Shown: positions 6,536 through 14,719, counted from the first letter of the stretch. The stretch: 20,034 bases of DNA from Lachnospiraceae bacterium UBA3310 (GCA_002361355.1 DESQ01000024.1:1-20034), one strand, 5' to 3'. Numbers and translations: made by a program. Notes: generated by a model not told the origin, from the letters alone.

Positions 6536-8041
6536 TCACTCAAAGGATACGATAATCCTATCTTGGTTTACATAACAAGAATAGCTGTCGTTTTCCATGA
6601 CCGGATCCGTGGAACGGATGATCTGTGCGTCTTCTTCCGTCGCCGCTTCTATGCTGAAATGATCCGGCAGATACTGCAGCACCCATGCGCCGCCCATCCA
6701 TGAGTTGTTTGTAAAATAGGTGGGAAGCATCTCGCCATAGATGGGGTATTTGTCATATAACATTTGTATCCGCTTGTTTTGGGGCATCTCTCCCACAAAC
6801 GATACGGAGATTTCTTCGCCCTTTGCATTTATGGTTTCCAGATCATGGGCGATATTATATACCAGATATTTCGCGTATTCGTTCTGGTTGGTCAGCGCGC
6901 TTCCGAGGGAATAAATATAAGTAAAATGATAGAGGAGACATAAAACCAGTAAGGCGGGAACAAGGGTTTTATGTCTTTTTTCCTGATGCAGAAGAAGGAC
7001 ACCCAGATAAAACAGGAAACAGCCCAGCGCGATAAAGGTTCTGGTTTTTAACATCAGCGTCTTTAACAGCATGATCGGGAAAAAGGTTGCGAAAAAAACG
7101 GCTATCGGGGAAAGGAGAAGAAAAGCGATGCCAAATACTTTGCGCTTTCCCGTATGTCCGGTTTCTTTACAGTAAAAGAACAGGATCACCGCCATTGCCG
7201 ATACGATGGCGGCTCCTAAGACAAGCTGATACCATAAAGCCGTTTGGGACACAAAATCTTTGAGATAACCGCAGGAGATTAGGATATTGTCGATCAGTGC
7301 TTTTAGGGAATCAGGTTTTAAAGCAAGTGTCTGGGAGGCGTCATAGCGCCAGTCCGTCTGACTGATATAGTGGCGGGCGATAACTAACTGGTAAAAGATG
7401 GCGCCGGCGCCGATGCCGGCGACGCGGATTCCCTCACGGAGAAAAAAAGCGCGGAGAGGGGCATCTTTTTTGTCTATGATCTCAAGAAAAACGGCGAGGA
7501 TCAACAGTATGAGGCATACGCCGATTGTCGTCTGATATAAAGACATAAGCGCCACACTCAAAATGGCGGGGTAGATAAACAGTTTTATCTTTGAAACGGT
7601 TTTTGGTATGGAGAAGATCAGGAAGGGAATGCCAAGAGCGGTAAACATGACAAAAGCGCCGTACCGGTAAGCCAGACACTCTAATGAAAGCGGATTGGTC
7701 AGGACAAACAGCAGCACGGGGAGTATCATGTAGTTGTCGGAAACGGCATCCAGATTTGTCCTGGTGTACAAAACAAGCGCGTAGGACAAAAACAGGATTG
7801 CCAGGATTAAGGACAGTGGCGCGCTGTCCGTGACCGGCGAGCCGCCGCAAAGCAGGAGTACCAGATATTCGCCAAGAGGCCTGCCGTCGCCTTTTAAGCC
7901 GACACTGCCGGTTAATGACCATCCCAGATCATCCTTATAGTACAGATTGGCTAAAATGATGGGGAAAATATACAGTAAACTTAATAACGATAATATGAAA
8001 TAATATAACAGATATTTTTTGTTCAGCTTATACCATTTCAT
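6536..8041 (-). CDS. Membrane glucosyltransferase domain protein (GtrII / Glucos_trans_II type)
   Basis: A 501-residue polytopic protein with about ten hydrophobic helices. The first extracytoplasmic loop contains YYKDDLGWS (35-42) followed by GDGRPL (51-56), the acidic-pair and G-RPL signature of the Glucos_trans_II family. These GT-C-fold enzymes transfer a sugar from a polyprenyl-phosphate carrier to surface polymers on the outer face of the membrane, as Shigella GtrII does for O-antigen. The C-terminal 100 residues form a soluble tail. The ATG follows GGGGG on the minus strand. The gene has its own promoter, and its stop lies 6 nt from the stop of the facing rRNA methyltransferase gene, leaving no room for a terminator. 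No gtrA/gtrB partners (flippase, bactoprenol glucosyltransferase) are nearby, so donor synthesis must be encoded elsewhere. The acceptor is unknown. Confidence 0.82.
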   Translation of the reverse strand: MKWYKLNKKYLLYYFILSLLSLLYIFPIILANLYYKDDLGWSLTGSVGLKGDGRPLGEYLVLLLCGGSPVTDSAPLSLILAILFLSYALVLYTRTNLDAVSDNYMILPVLLFVLTNPLSLECLAYRYGAFVMFTALGIPFLIFSIPKTVSKIKLFIYPAILSVALMSLYQTTIGVCLILLILAVFLEIIDKKDAPLRAFFLREGIRVAGIGAGAIFYQLVIARHYISQTDWRYDASQTLALKPDSLKALIDNILISCGYLKDFVSQTALWYQLVLGAAIVSAMAVILFFYCKETGHTGKRKVFGIAFLLLSPIAVFFATFFPIMLLKTLMLKTRTFIALGCFLFYLGVLLLHQEKRHKTLVPALLVLCLLYHFTYIYSLGSALTNQNEYAKYLVYNIAHDLETINAKGEEISVSFVGEMPQNKRIQMLYDKYPIYGEMLPTYFTNNSWMGGAWVLQYLPDHFSIEAATEEDAQIIRSTDPVMENDSYSCYVNQDRIIVSFE

Positions 8042-8094
8042 ATAAAAACCCCCAATTAGGATGGAACAGAAATTCCGATTTTCTCATGTGTTAC

Positions 8095-8123
8095 ATTCTA
8101 TAGTATATCGGATGGAGTGTCAA
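8095..8123 (-). promoter_or_regulatory. Promoter of the membrane glucosyltransferase gene
   Basis: On the minus strand a perfect TTGACA (8118-8123) is followed after 17 bp by TAGAAT (8095-8100). This gives a leader of about 45 nt before the ATG at 8041. Confidence 0.7.
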
Positions 8124-8174
8124 GCAAGCGCCGTCAGGAGGAAGGCAGATTGACTACCCGAAACCATAAAATTA

Positions 8175-8183
8175 TGTTATAAT
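8175..8183 (+). promoter_or_regulatory. Extended -10 promoter giving a probable leaderless transcript
   Basis: TGT-TATAAT (8175-8183) matches an extended -10 element. There is no good -35 at 17 bp; the TTGACT at 8150-8155 is 22 bp away. Transcription would start at about 8190-8191, exactly at the ATG of the following gene. Confidence 0.6.
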
Positions 8184-8190
8184 GACTGTC

Positions 8191-8451
8191 ATGGAGAATT
8201 CTTATCGTTTTTTTGAAAACAGAGCATGTAAATATTTTCCCTGCCATACGGGACTGGCCGATTTTAACTGTCTGTTTTGTTACTGCCCGTTGTACTTGAA
8301 GGAGAATTGTCCCGGTAATCCTTCCTATTTGGAGAGGGAGGGAAGGAAAATTAAGGATTGTACGAACTGCACCTTCCCGCACAGGCCGGAGAACTATGAC
8401 AAGGTGATAGCGATTTTGAGAGGAAGGCAGACAAAGGATCCGGAGGTGTGA
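8191..8451 (+). CDS. Cysteine-rich small domain protein
   Basis: An 86-residue soluble protein with nine cysteines, spaced as C-x4-C early (RACKYFPCHTG), then NCLFCYCPLY, NCPG and DCTNCTFPH. This is the pattern of the cysteine-rich small domain family, presumed metal-binding (zinc or Fe-S); its function is not established. I place the start at ATG 8191 (MENSYRFFENRACKYFPC), which matches family style, rather than ATG 8182, which lies inside the -10 box TATAAT. Neither has a Shine-Dalgarno sequence. An in-frame stop at 8167-8169 excludes longer forms. The TetR gene follows after 4 nt, and its ribosome-binding site lies within this gene's last codons, so the two are translationally coupled or at least co-transcribed. 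Confidence 0.82.
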   Translation: MENSYRFFENRACKYFPCHTGLADFNCLFCYCPLYLKENCPGNPSYLEREGRKIKDCTNCTFPHRPENYDKVIAILRGRQTKDPEV

Positions 8452-8455
8452 AGAA

Positions 8456-9025
8456 ATGCCGCATACAAACACAACGAAGGCGGCTCTGGGCGAGTCTCTG
8501 AAAAAACTGATTCAAACAAAAAGACTGGAAAAGATAACGATCAATGATCTTACGGCGGACTGCGGCATAAGCAGAATGACCTTTTATTATCATTTTAAGG
8601 ATATCTATGATCTGGTGGAGTGGGTCTGCGTGGAGGATGGCAAAAGAGCTTTAAAGGATAAAAAGACCTATGATACATGGCAGGATGGCGTCGGTCAGAT
8701 TTTTGAGGCGGTTCTGGAGAATAAGGAATTTATCTTAAGGGTATGCCGCAGTATCGGCAGGGAGAGGGTGGAACGCTATCTCTACAAGTTTACCTACGAC
8801 ATTATCAGAGAAGTGGTGGAGGAGAGGTGCCGGGGGAAAGGAATCACGGAAGAACAGAAAGATTTCATCACGGATTTTTATAAGTATGGTTTTGGAGGAA
8901 TCATGCTGGACTGGATTGACCACGGCATGAAGGAAGACTATGGGGAGATCGTGGAGAATATGAGCGTTATGCTTCACGGTAATATCGCCCATTCTATCAG
9001 AAATTTTGAAAAAGTGGGGGAGTAG
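8456..9025 (+). CDS. TetR/AcrR family transcriptional regulator
   Basis: A 189-residue protein with an N-terminal helix-turn-helix at residues 27-52, reading ITINDLTADCGISRMTFYYHF, the standard TetR DNA-recognition pattern. The C-terminal part is helical and resembles the TetR_C_8 group, to which DhaS-like regulators belong, but the ligand cannot be inferred. GGAGGTG in the end of the preceding gene gives the ribosome site, with about 7-nt spacing to the ATG. It forms a two-gene unit with the cysteine-rich protein. The last 29 bp overlap the end of the convergent CotH gene. A likely target is its own extended -10 promoter upstream of 8191 or the glucosyltransferase promoter next to it, but no clear palindromic operator was found. 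Confidence 0.9.
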   Translation: MPHTNTTKAALGESLKKLIQTKRLEKITINDLTADCGISRMTFYYHFKDIYDLVEWVCVEDGKRALKDKKTYDTWQDGVGQIFEAVLENKEFILRVCRSIGRERVERYLYKFTYDIIREVVEERCRGKGITEEQKDFITDFYKYGFGGIMLDWIDHGMKEDYGEIVENMSVMLHGNIAHSIRNFEKVGE

Positions 9026-10586
9026 AGGGAACGCTGTCTCCGGTCTGATATCCGTGGTTTTGTTCCATTGTTCCCATATCGGAAATTTTCAGGCCGGAAG
9101 CGTCTATCAGGGCGGAACTGTCTGCGGCCTGCCCTTCGCTGTCTGCGGGAATGCTGCCTGTTAGCTGTCCCCGCACACTTTCCGCCCGCAGCAGGCAAAG
9201 GCTTTTTAAGGTATCAACGCCGGTCTCAAATTCCTCATAGGTGCAGAATTTCGTGGGATCTTTTTCCACATAGGGAGCGATCAGGGTCTGCGTCTCGTCG
9301 ATGGTTTCCTCAAAAAGGCCGCTCTCGAAGAAGGAGGCGATAAAGGCAGAAAAGTACTGGTGATACATCTCCGTGTAGTCTTCGTCGGCAAAAATCCATG
9401 AGAGCATAGGCCGGGAATCAGTGTCGCCACCGCTCACGGGGGAGTCGATGGGGTAGTTGACAACCGACTCCGCATCCATGGAACCCTCAAAGCTGCCGAA
9501 AGCCAGATTATAGTCCCAGGGGATCATGGAAAGCTGCCCGTCTTCCTCATAGAGATAGTAATTGTGGATCATGGAGCCTGTGTAGCTGTCAAAATTGCAG
9601 ACAAAATTGTGCACTACAAAATAACGGATCACCTGATCGACATCTACGGTTTCTTCTGGGTTTTCCCCGGTGTTTAAATCTTTCAGGGCACAAATCAGCC
9701 GGGTTTTATCCGCGTCGGTGAGGCTGGTCTTCGCGTTTTCAAATATATTTTTATAGCTGTCATAGTCGTCGTCAGAGTAAATCAGGGAGACATCGCTGCT
9801 TCCCATTTCGCCGTGGCCGCCGCCTTCAAAGCCCTTGCCGGGAACCGGAAACCCGCCGTTTCCTCCGAAAGGAGGCGGCATTTGCCCATCTTTTTTCGGG
9901 GGCTCTTCCCCGTCCCACTCATCCATGCGGAAGTCTTCGCCAAAGCCTTTGCCGCCGCCCATTTTCATACTGTCGGGTTTGTAGAGACTGCCGGGATTTT
10001 TGCCGTAGTTGCGGGCAAGAAAGGCATCCTCCACACCCTCCACGGCAAGATAGAGACCCCAGTCTTCCCCGTTTACGGTGATATACACGAAACTGCACGG
10101 CGGGGCGGCCACACCAAAATACCCCATCATCTGGTAGGTGAGGAAGTCCTTCATATAGGTATTGTCCTGAATGATGTTGTTGAGACTCAGCTTATCCAGT
10201 CCGTGATAGCGGCAGGCGTCATTATAGTGGTCGAATTCGATTTTAAAGCTGTAACGGTCGTTGCCGTAATGCGCTACCTGTGTGAGGGAGGTGTTGCCCT
10301 TGGCGCGGATTGCGGCCTTTTGATAGGATTCGCCGTCTATGGTTACCTTGCATTCGGTGTAGGTTTCATCGGTACAGGTATCGAGAAAACTTTGCCAGTC
10401 GTCCATCTCAATGTTTATGCTATGGACGAAGGAAGTGTCAAATAAAAGAGATTCGTAGGCGCTTCCTACGCTTGCCATGGTTTCAACTGCGCCGCCATCG
10501 CCGCTGCCTGAAAAGAGGGTGGCGATACACAGAACCGGAACCAAAAGGGAGCAGTACAGTTTTTTATAGGATCGTCGTGTTATCAT
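8997..10586 (-). CDS. Exported CotH kinase family protein
   Basis: A 529-residue protein with an N-terminal signal-type segment (basic MITRRSYKK, then hydrophobic to about residue 27). CotH motifs appear in order: IRAKGNTS (93-100), RYSFKIEFD (111-119), GLYLAVEGVED (177-187) and IPWDYNLAFG (355-364), the last holding the metal/ATP-binding acidic residue. CotH proteins are atypical protein kinases; in Bacillus subtilis CotH phosphorylates spore coat proteins, while exported gut homologues have unknown substrates. A Gly/Pro-rich insert (about 208-263) splits the kinase domain, as seen in many gut Clostridia homologues. The start is supported by GGAGG with 6-nt spacing. The C-terminus is a short Ser/Pro tail with no membrane anchor, and its last codons overlap the TetR gene by 29 bp. 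Location outside the membrane is inferred from the leader. Confidence 0.9.
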   Translation of the reverse strand: MITRRSYKKLYCSLLVPVLCIATLFSGSGDGGAVETMASVGSAYESLLFDTSFVHSINIEMDDWQSFLDTCTDETYTECKVTIDGESYQKAAIRAKGNTSLTQVAHYGNDRYSFKIEFDHYNDACRYHGLDKLSLNNIIQDNTYMKDFLTYQMMGYFGVAAPPCSFVYITVNGEDWGLYLAVEGVEDAFLARNYGKNPGSLYKPDSMKMGGGKGFGEDFRMDEWDGEEPPKKDGQMPPPFGGNGGFPVPGKGFEGGGHGEMGSSDVSLIYSDDDYDSYKNIFENAKTSLTDADKTRLICALKDLNTGENPEETVDVDQVIRYFVVHNFVCNFDSYTGSMIHNYYLYEEDGQLSMIPWDYNLAFGSFEGSMDAESVVNYPIDSPVSGGDTDSRPMLSWIFADEDYTEMYHQYFSAFIASFFESGLFEETIDETQTLIAPYVEKDPTKFCTYEEFETGVDTLKSLCLLRAESVRGQLTGSIPADSEGQAADSSALIDASGLKISDMGTMEQNHGYQTGDSVPSTPPLFQNF

Positions 10587-10613
10587 GGGAAACCTCCATT
10601 GCCATTCAAATAG

Positions 10614-10643
10614 ATCATAACACGGCGGAAGTTTTTGTGTAAA
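10614..10643 (-). promoter_or_regulatory. Promoter of the CotH gene
   Basis: On the minus strand TTTACA (10638-10643) and TATGAT (10614-10619) are separated by 18 bp, just upstream of the CotH start at 10586. The transcript leader would be short, about 20 nt. Confidence 0.55.
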
Positions 10644-10689
10644 TCGGTGAAACTGTGATATTTTTGTGAACAGTGCCGGGGAAAAGCCG

Positions 10690-10719
10690 TTGAAAATACG
10701 GGACAGGGAGTGTTATACT
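10690..10719 (+). promoter_or_regulatory. Promoter of the MmcQ/YjbR gene
   Basis: TTGAAA (10690-10695), an 18-bp spacer and TATACT (10714-10719), preceded by TG at 10711-10712 (extended -10). It is divergent from the CotH promoter, which lies about 50 bp away. Confidence 0.65.
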
Positions 10720-10739
10720 TGAAACATTGAGGTGAGTTT

Positions 10740-11090
10740 ATGACTACGAGAGAAGAAGCGCTGCGTTTTGGCATGACATTTCCGGATGTCTATCAGGATA
10801 CGCCTTTTCACGACGCCAATTGGGTGCTGGTGAGATGCCGTAAAAACAAAAAGGCTTTTTTGTGGACTTACGAATATGAAGGTTCCATGCGGATTAACAT
10901 AAAGGTAGATCCCGAATGGCGGGAATTCTGGCGGCAAACTTACGCTTCCGTGATTCCCGGCTACCATCAGAATAAGGAACACTGGAATACGGTAATTTTA
11001 GACGGTTCGATTCCAGATCAGGAGATCAGGCGCATGATAGCGGAAAGCTACGATCTGGTTCTGGGTGGAAAAAAGAAAAATAACAGGTAA
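10740..11090 (+). CDS. MmcQ/YjbR family protein
   Basis: A 116-residue protein of the MmcQ/YjbR (CyaY-like fold) family, the usual length. The pattern is characteristic: FPDVYQDTPFHDANWVLVRC at the N-terminus, KKAFLWTYEYEGSMRINIKVDPE in the middle, and VIPGYHQNKEHWNTVILDG with a helical end IPDQEIRRMIAESYDLV. Members are annotated as DNA-binding on structural grounds, but the physiological role is not known. GAGGTG at 10729-10734 gives the ribosome site. It ends 66 bp before the ZIP transporter gene, which has its own possible promoter, so co-transcription is possible but not required. Confidence 0.9.
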   Translation: MTTREEALRFGMTFPDVYQDTPFHDANWVLVRCRKNKKAFLWTYEYEGSMRINIKVDPEWREFWRQTYASVIPGYHQNKEHWNTVILDGSIPDQEIRRMIAESYDLVLGGKKKNNR

Positions 11091-11095
11091 TATGG

Positions 11096-11128
11096 TAGCC
11101 TTTTCGCCTGAAGGGCGTAGGCTATAAT
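11096..11128 (+). promoter_or_regulatory. Hairpin-overlapped -10 element upstream of the ZIP transporter gene
   Basis: TATAAT (11123-11128) is overlapped by the right arm of an interrupted inverted repeat, TAGCC-tttt-CGCC-tgaag-GGCG-ta-GGCTA (11096-11124). There is no good -35. The symmetry could be an operator for a metal-responsive repressor, or a weak RNA hairpin; no U-tract follows, so it is not an intrinsic terminator. Confidence 0.4.
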
Positions 11129-11156
11129 AGGGATTTTCAGGAGGCGGAGAGAGAAT

Positions 11157-11933
11157 ATGCAGTTGTTTGCGGGATTGATGATTCCCTTTGCGGGAACCAC
11201 CCTCGGATCGGCGATGGTATTTTTTATGAGAAGAGGGATGAATAAGGGAGTGGAAAGACTTCTTCTCGGTTTCGCATCGGGGGTCATGATTGCTGCGTCG
11301 GTGTGGTCGCTTTTGATTCCGGCGATCGATATGGCAAAAGAACAGGGACAGATTGCGTGGATACCGGCAGCAGGAGGCTTTTTAGGCGGCATGGCGTTTC
11401 TTCTGGTGCTGGACAGTCTGATTCCGCATCTGCACATGGAAAGCGATAAACCGGAGGGCGTGGAAACCTCGTTAAAAAAAACAACTATGCTTGTCCTGGC
11501 GGTAACCCTGCATAATATTCCCGAAGGAATGTCCGTGGGCGTGACCTTTGCAGGCGCCCTGATCGGAGATGCGGGCATCACTATGGCGGGAGCTTTTGCG
11601 CTGGCGGTGGGTATCGCGATTCAGAATTTTCCGGAAGGGGCGATTATCTCCATGCCGCTTCGCAGTGAAGGCGTTTCCCGGGGAAGGTCTTTTGCCTATG
11701 GGGCGCTTTCGGGCATTGTGGAGCCGATCGGCGCGTTTATCACGATTTTGCTGGCGGAGCAGATTGTTTCGGCGCTGCCTGTGCTTTTGGCTTTCGCGGC
11801 GGGCGCAATGATCTACGTGGTGGTGGAGGAGCTGATTCCGGAGGCGCAGGCAGGAAGCCACAGCAATATCGGGACAGTGGGTGTGGCCATCGGCTTTGTG
11901 ATTATGATGATTCTGGATGTCAGCCTGGGGTGA
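11157..11933 (+). CDS. ZIP family metal transporter
   Basis: A 258-residue inner-membrane protein with eight hydrophobic helices, moving divalent metal such as zinc, iron or manganese into the cytoplasm. The two family signatures are intact: HNIPEG (119-124) in helix 4 and NFPEG (157-161) in helix 5, whose His, Asn and Glu side chains form the binuclear metal site. A His-containing stretch HLHMESD (91-97) lies in the cytoplasmic loop. The C-terminal motif VEELIPEAQ (223-231) is typical of ZupT-like GufA-clade bacterial members. AGGAGG lies about 11 nt before the start. The MATE gene follows after 47 nt. Metal preference cannot be read from sequence. Confidence 0.92.
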   Translation: MQLFAGLMIPFAGTTLGSAMVFFMRRGMNKGVERLLLGFASGVMIAASVWSLLIPAIDMAKEQGQIAWIPAAGGFLGGMAFLLVLDSLIPHLHMESDKPEGVETSLKKTTMLVLAVTLHNIPEGMSVGVTFAGALIGDAGITMAGAFALAVGIAIQNFPEGAIISMPLRSEGVSRGRSFAYGALSGIVEPIGAFITILLAEQIVSALPVLLAFAAGAMIYVVVEELIPEAQAGSHSNIGTVGVAIGFVIMMILDVSLG

Positions 11934-11980
11934 TAATGCCGAAAGGCAGGTATTCTCTGAGAGGACGGGAGGATAAGCGT

Positions 11981-13324
11981 GTGAAAGAGAACGATCTGAC
12001 GGAGGGGAGCGTAGGAAAAAACCTGATACGGTTTGCGCTCCCGTATCTTTTGGCCTGTTTTATGCAGACTTTTTACGGTATGGCCGATTTGTTTGTGGTA
12101 GGATTGTACAATGGTTCGGAGACCACCACGGCGGTGTCCATCGGCAGTCAGGTGATGCACATGCTCACGGTGATTATTGTGGGACTTGCCATGGGAGTTA
12201 CGGTGCGGATCGGCAGATATGTGGGGGCGAAAGACGATCGTGCGGCAGGCAGAACCGTTGGTGCGGCGGTGATATTCTTTGCGGCTTTTGCAGCAGTTCT
12301 CACAGCGGCTCTTCTGCTCTGTGTCAATTGTATAACGGACGTTATGCTTACGCCTGTAGAGGCTGTGGGAGAGACGAGGCTCTACCTGCTCATCTGCTTT
12401 GCGGGGGTGCCGTTCATCACAGCCTATAATGTAATCAGCAGCGTTTTCCGGGGCGCGGGTGACTCAAGGCGGCCCATGTATTTTGTGGCGGTTGCATGTG
12501 TGGTAAATATTGTGCTGGATTTTGTGTTTATCGGCGGCATGGGACTTGGCGCGGCGGGCGCCGCTCTGGGAACGGTTTTCGGACAGGCAGTGAGCGTACT
12601 ATTTTCTTTTTTTGTGATGCGCGGACGGGATTTCGGCTTCCGGGTGACCAGACAGGATATCCGGATGGACACAGAGGCGATTGCCCAGATCTGTAAGGTG
12701 GGTGCGCCCATTGCCTGTCAGGACGGGCTGATTCAGGTAGCTTTCATTGTGATCACGGTGATCGCCAACAGCAGGGGACTGATCGTCTCCGCAGCGGTAG
12801 GCATTGTGGAAAAGATCATCAGTTTTATGTTTCTGGTGCCATCGGCTTTTCTCTCGGCGATCTCCGCGATCACGGCACAGAATATGGGGGCGGACAAGCC
12901 GGAGAGAGCGAGGGCTTCTCTGGGGTATGGCCTGCTTGTTACGGTCTGCTGGGGCGCTTTTTGTGCACTTTACAATCAGTTTCTGCCGCACACGCTGGTG
13001 GGGCTGTTTACGAGAGACGGGGCGGTGCTGGCGGCGGGCTGTGCCTATCTGCGCGCCTATGCATTTGATACCCTTTTTGCTGCGGTGCACTTTTGTTTCA
13101 GCGGGTATTTCTGCGGGGATCAGAAGGCGGGAATCTCCTTTATACATAATATCATAGCGATTGTTATGGTTCGCATACCCGGGGCATATCTCGCAGGGGT
13201 TTATTTCCCGGACAGCCTCTATCCCATGGGGTGGGCAGCGCCTTTGGGATCGCTGCTCTCCGCGTTGATCTGCATCGGATTTTATACTTACTACCGAAAG
13301 TGTGACCGGGCGGCGGCGCTATGA
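11981..13324 (+). CDS. MATE family efflux transporter
   Basis: A membrane protein of about 447 residues with 12 predicted helices in two repeats, exporting drugs or metabolites with a Na+ or H+ gradient. The start is placed at GTG 11981 (MKENDLTEGSVGKNLIRFALP), because GGGAGG (11967-11972) lies 8 nt upstream and the family normally begins with such a segment; an upstream in-frame GTG at 11930 would overlap the ZIP gene. Visible marks are MQTFYGMADLFVVG in helix 1 and SSVFRGAGDSRRPMY before helix 6, both characteristic of MATE proteins of the NorM/DinF superfamily. The stop overlaps the end of the convergent AGCS gene by 6 bp. Substrate unknown. Confidence 0.92.
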   Translation: MKENDLTEGSVGKNLIRFALPYLLACFMQTFYGMADLFVVGLYNGSETTTAVSIGSQVMHMLTVIIVGLAMGVTVRIGRYVGAKDDRAAGRTVGAAVIFFAAFAAVLTAALLLCVNCITDVMLTPVEAVGETRLYLLICFAGVPFITAYNVISSVFRGAGDSRRPMYFVAVACVVNIVLDFVFIGGMGLGAAGAALGTVFGQAVSVLFSFFVMRGRDFGFRVTRQDIRMDTEAIAQICKVGAPIACQDGLIQVAFIVITVIANSRGLIVSAAVGIVEKIISFMFLVPSAFLSAISAITAQNMGADKPERARASLGYGLLVTVCWGAFCALYNQFLPHTLVGLFTRDGAVLAAGCAYLRAYAFDTLFAAVHFCFSGYFCGDQKAGISFIHNIIAIVMVRIPGAYLAGVYFPDSLYPMGWAAPLGSLLSALICIGFYTYYRKCDRAAAL

Positions 13325-14641
13325 TTTGATCTGCCGCCGCAGCGCCCACAGCGCCAGGAGATTTGGCAGAGCCATGAAGCCGTTGATCAGATCGGTGCAC
13401 TCCCATACAAGACGCATGGGGATGATAGCGCCCAGATAGATCATCACAACATAGAAAAGTTTATAGAGCGGGATACCCCGGCTCCCGGCGAGATATTCCG
13501 TTGCCTTCTCTCCGAAGTACGACCAGCCGATCAGGGTGGTCAAGGCGAAGGCGCAGAGGGAGACGGTGAGGAACGCATCTCCCACATAGGGCAGGTGGGA
13601 GAAGGCGGCGGCGGTCAGGTCAGTCTCAGCCACCCCGGTGGCGGAGGTTGGATCGAAAAGCATGTTGCAGACGATGACAAGCCCTGTGAGCAGACACATA
13701 ACCACTGTGTCCCAGAAAACGGCGGTCATGGAGACATAAGCCTGTATTTTGGGATCTTCGGTGTGGGAGGCCGCCGCGGCGATGGCGGAGGTGCCGATGC
13801 CTGCCTCGTTGGTGAAAAGCCCTCTGGCGATGCCATAGCGGAGCGCCCGCTGCAGGCCTGCCCCGGCTACGCCGCCGGCGAAGCTTGCAAAGGAGAAGGC
13901 ATCCGTTATGATCCAGACTACGGCGGTGACAAGCTGGTGCCTGTAGAGAACAAGCAGCAATACACAGCCGAAGAGATAGAGAAAGGTGATGGCAGGCACT
14001 GTGCGTTCGCAGAGACTGCCGATGCTTTTGATGCCGCCCAGAATTACGGCGCCGGTTACGACGGCGAGGACGATACCAACGAGATGAGGGGAGAGCCCGA
14101 AACTGCGTGATGCCGCCCCAGTGACAGAGTTTGCCTGTGTGGTACAGCCAACGCCAAAGGCAGCAGCCAGTGTGCACAGCGCGTAAAAACCGCCGAGCTT
14201 CTTGTTATGTAAACCATTTTTTAATACATACATGGGGCCGCCGGTGTAGATGCCGTCCTCCCTTTTTTGGCGGTAGAGGAGGCTTAAATAACATTCGCCG
14301 TAGGCGGTTGCCATGCCGAGGATTCCTGTGATCCAGCACCAGAAGATCGCGCCGGGGCCTCCGAGGGCGACCGCTGTGGAGACGCCGATGATATTTCCTG
14401 TGCCGAGGGTGGCCGCCAGCGTGGTGGAGAGGGCTGAGAAGGGCGACAGGTTCCGGCGGTCGTCTGTTCCGGAAGACGGTTCCCCTGTAGAAAACAGGGA
14501 GAGGCGGATCGCCCGGAAAAGGTTTCTCTGGGGAAAATGCAGACTGCAGGTGAAATAAATATGAGTGCCCATAAGCAGGACAATCAGGGGAAGCCCCCAT
14601 ATCAGATCGTTGATTTGTTCTAAGATCGCCATAGTCGACAT
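13319..14641 (-). CDS. Alanine/glycine:cation symporter (AGCS family)
   Basis: A 440-residue polytopic membrane protein taking up small neutral amino acids with sodium. Family motifs are clear: ATLGTGNIIGVSTAVALGGP (77-96) with the unwound substrate- and Na+-binding helix, IYTGGPMYVLKNG (131-143), and GLFTNEAGIGTSAIAAAASH (274-293). The length fits the family (about 440-480). The start ATG follows AAAGGATG on the minus strand; an alternative in-frame ATG lies three codons in. Its 3' end overlaps the MATE gene by 6 bp, and no recognisable terminator is present. The gene has no partner in an operon on its strand here. Alanine or glycine specificity is inferred from the family only. Confidence 0.93.
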   Translation of the reverse strand: MSTMAILEQINDLIWGLPLIVLLMGTHIYFTCSLHFPQRNLFRAIRLSLFSTGEPSSGTDDRRNLSPFSALSTTLAATLGTGNIIGVSTAVALGGPGAIFWCWITGILGMATAYGECYLSLLYRQKREDGIYTGGPMYVLKNGLHNKKLGGFYALCTLAAAFGVGCTTQANSVTGAASRSFGLSPHLVGIVLAVVTGAVILGGIKSIGSLCERTVPAITFLYLFGCVLLLVLYRHQLVTAVVWIITDAFSFASFAGGVAGAGLQRALRYGIARGLFTNEAGIGTSAIAAAASHTEDPKIQAYVSMTAVFWDTVVMCLLTGLVIVCNMLFDPTSATGVAETDLTAAAFSHLPYVGDAFLTVSLCAFALTTLIGWSYFGEKATEYLAGSRGIPLYKLFYVVMIYLGAIIPMRLVWECTDLINGFMALPNLLALWALRRQIKS

Positions 14642-14719
14642 GGAAAGTACATCCTTTGGTTGTTAGCATATCCTATGTGGAAGACGGCGAAAAAAGAACT
14701 TGCGGAAGGAGGGAACAGG

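Noticed and set aside
8182..8190. Upstream ATG as start of the cysteine-rich gene
   Set aside because: It overlaps the TATAAT -10 box and would lie before the predicted transcript start; ATG 8191 fits the family better.
9813..10445. 210-codon plus-strand frame with a hydrophobic Gly/Val-rich product
   Set aside because: It is antisense to the CotH gene, which has four conserved motifs and a good ribosome site; the apparent hydrophobicity is a codon-shadow effect.
13595..14110. 171-codon Gly/Asp-rich plus-strand frame
   Set aside because: It is antisense to the well-supported AGCS symporter gene.
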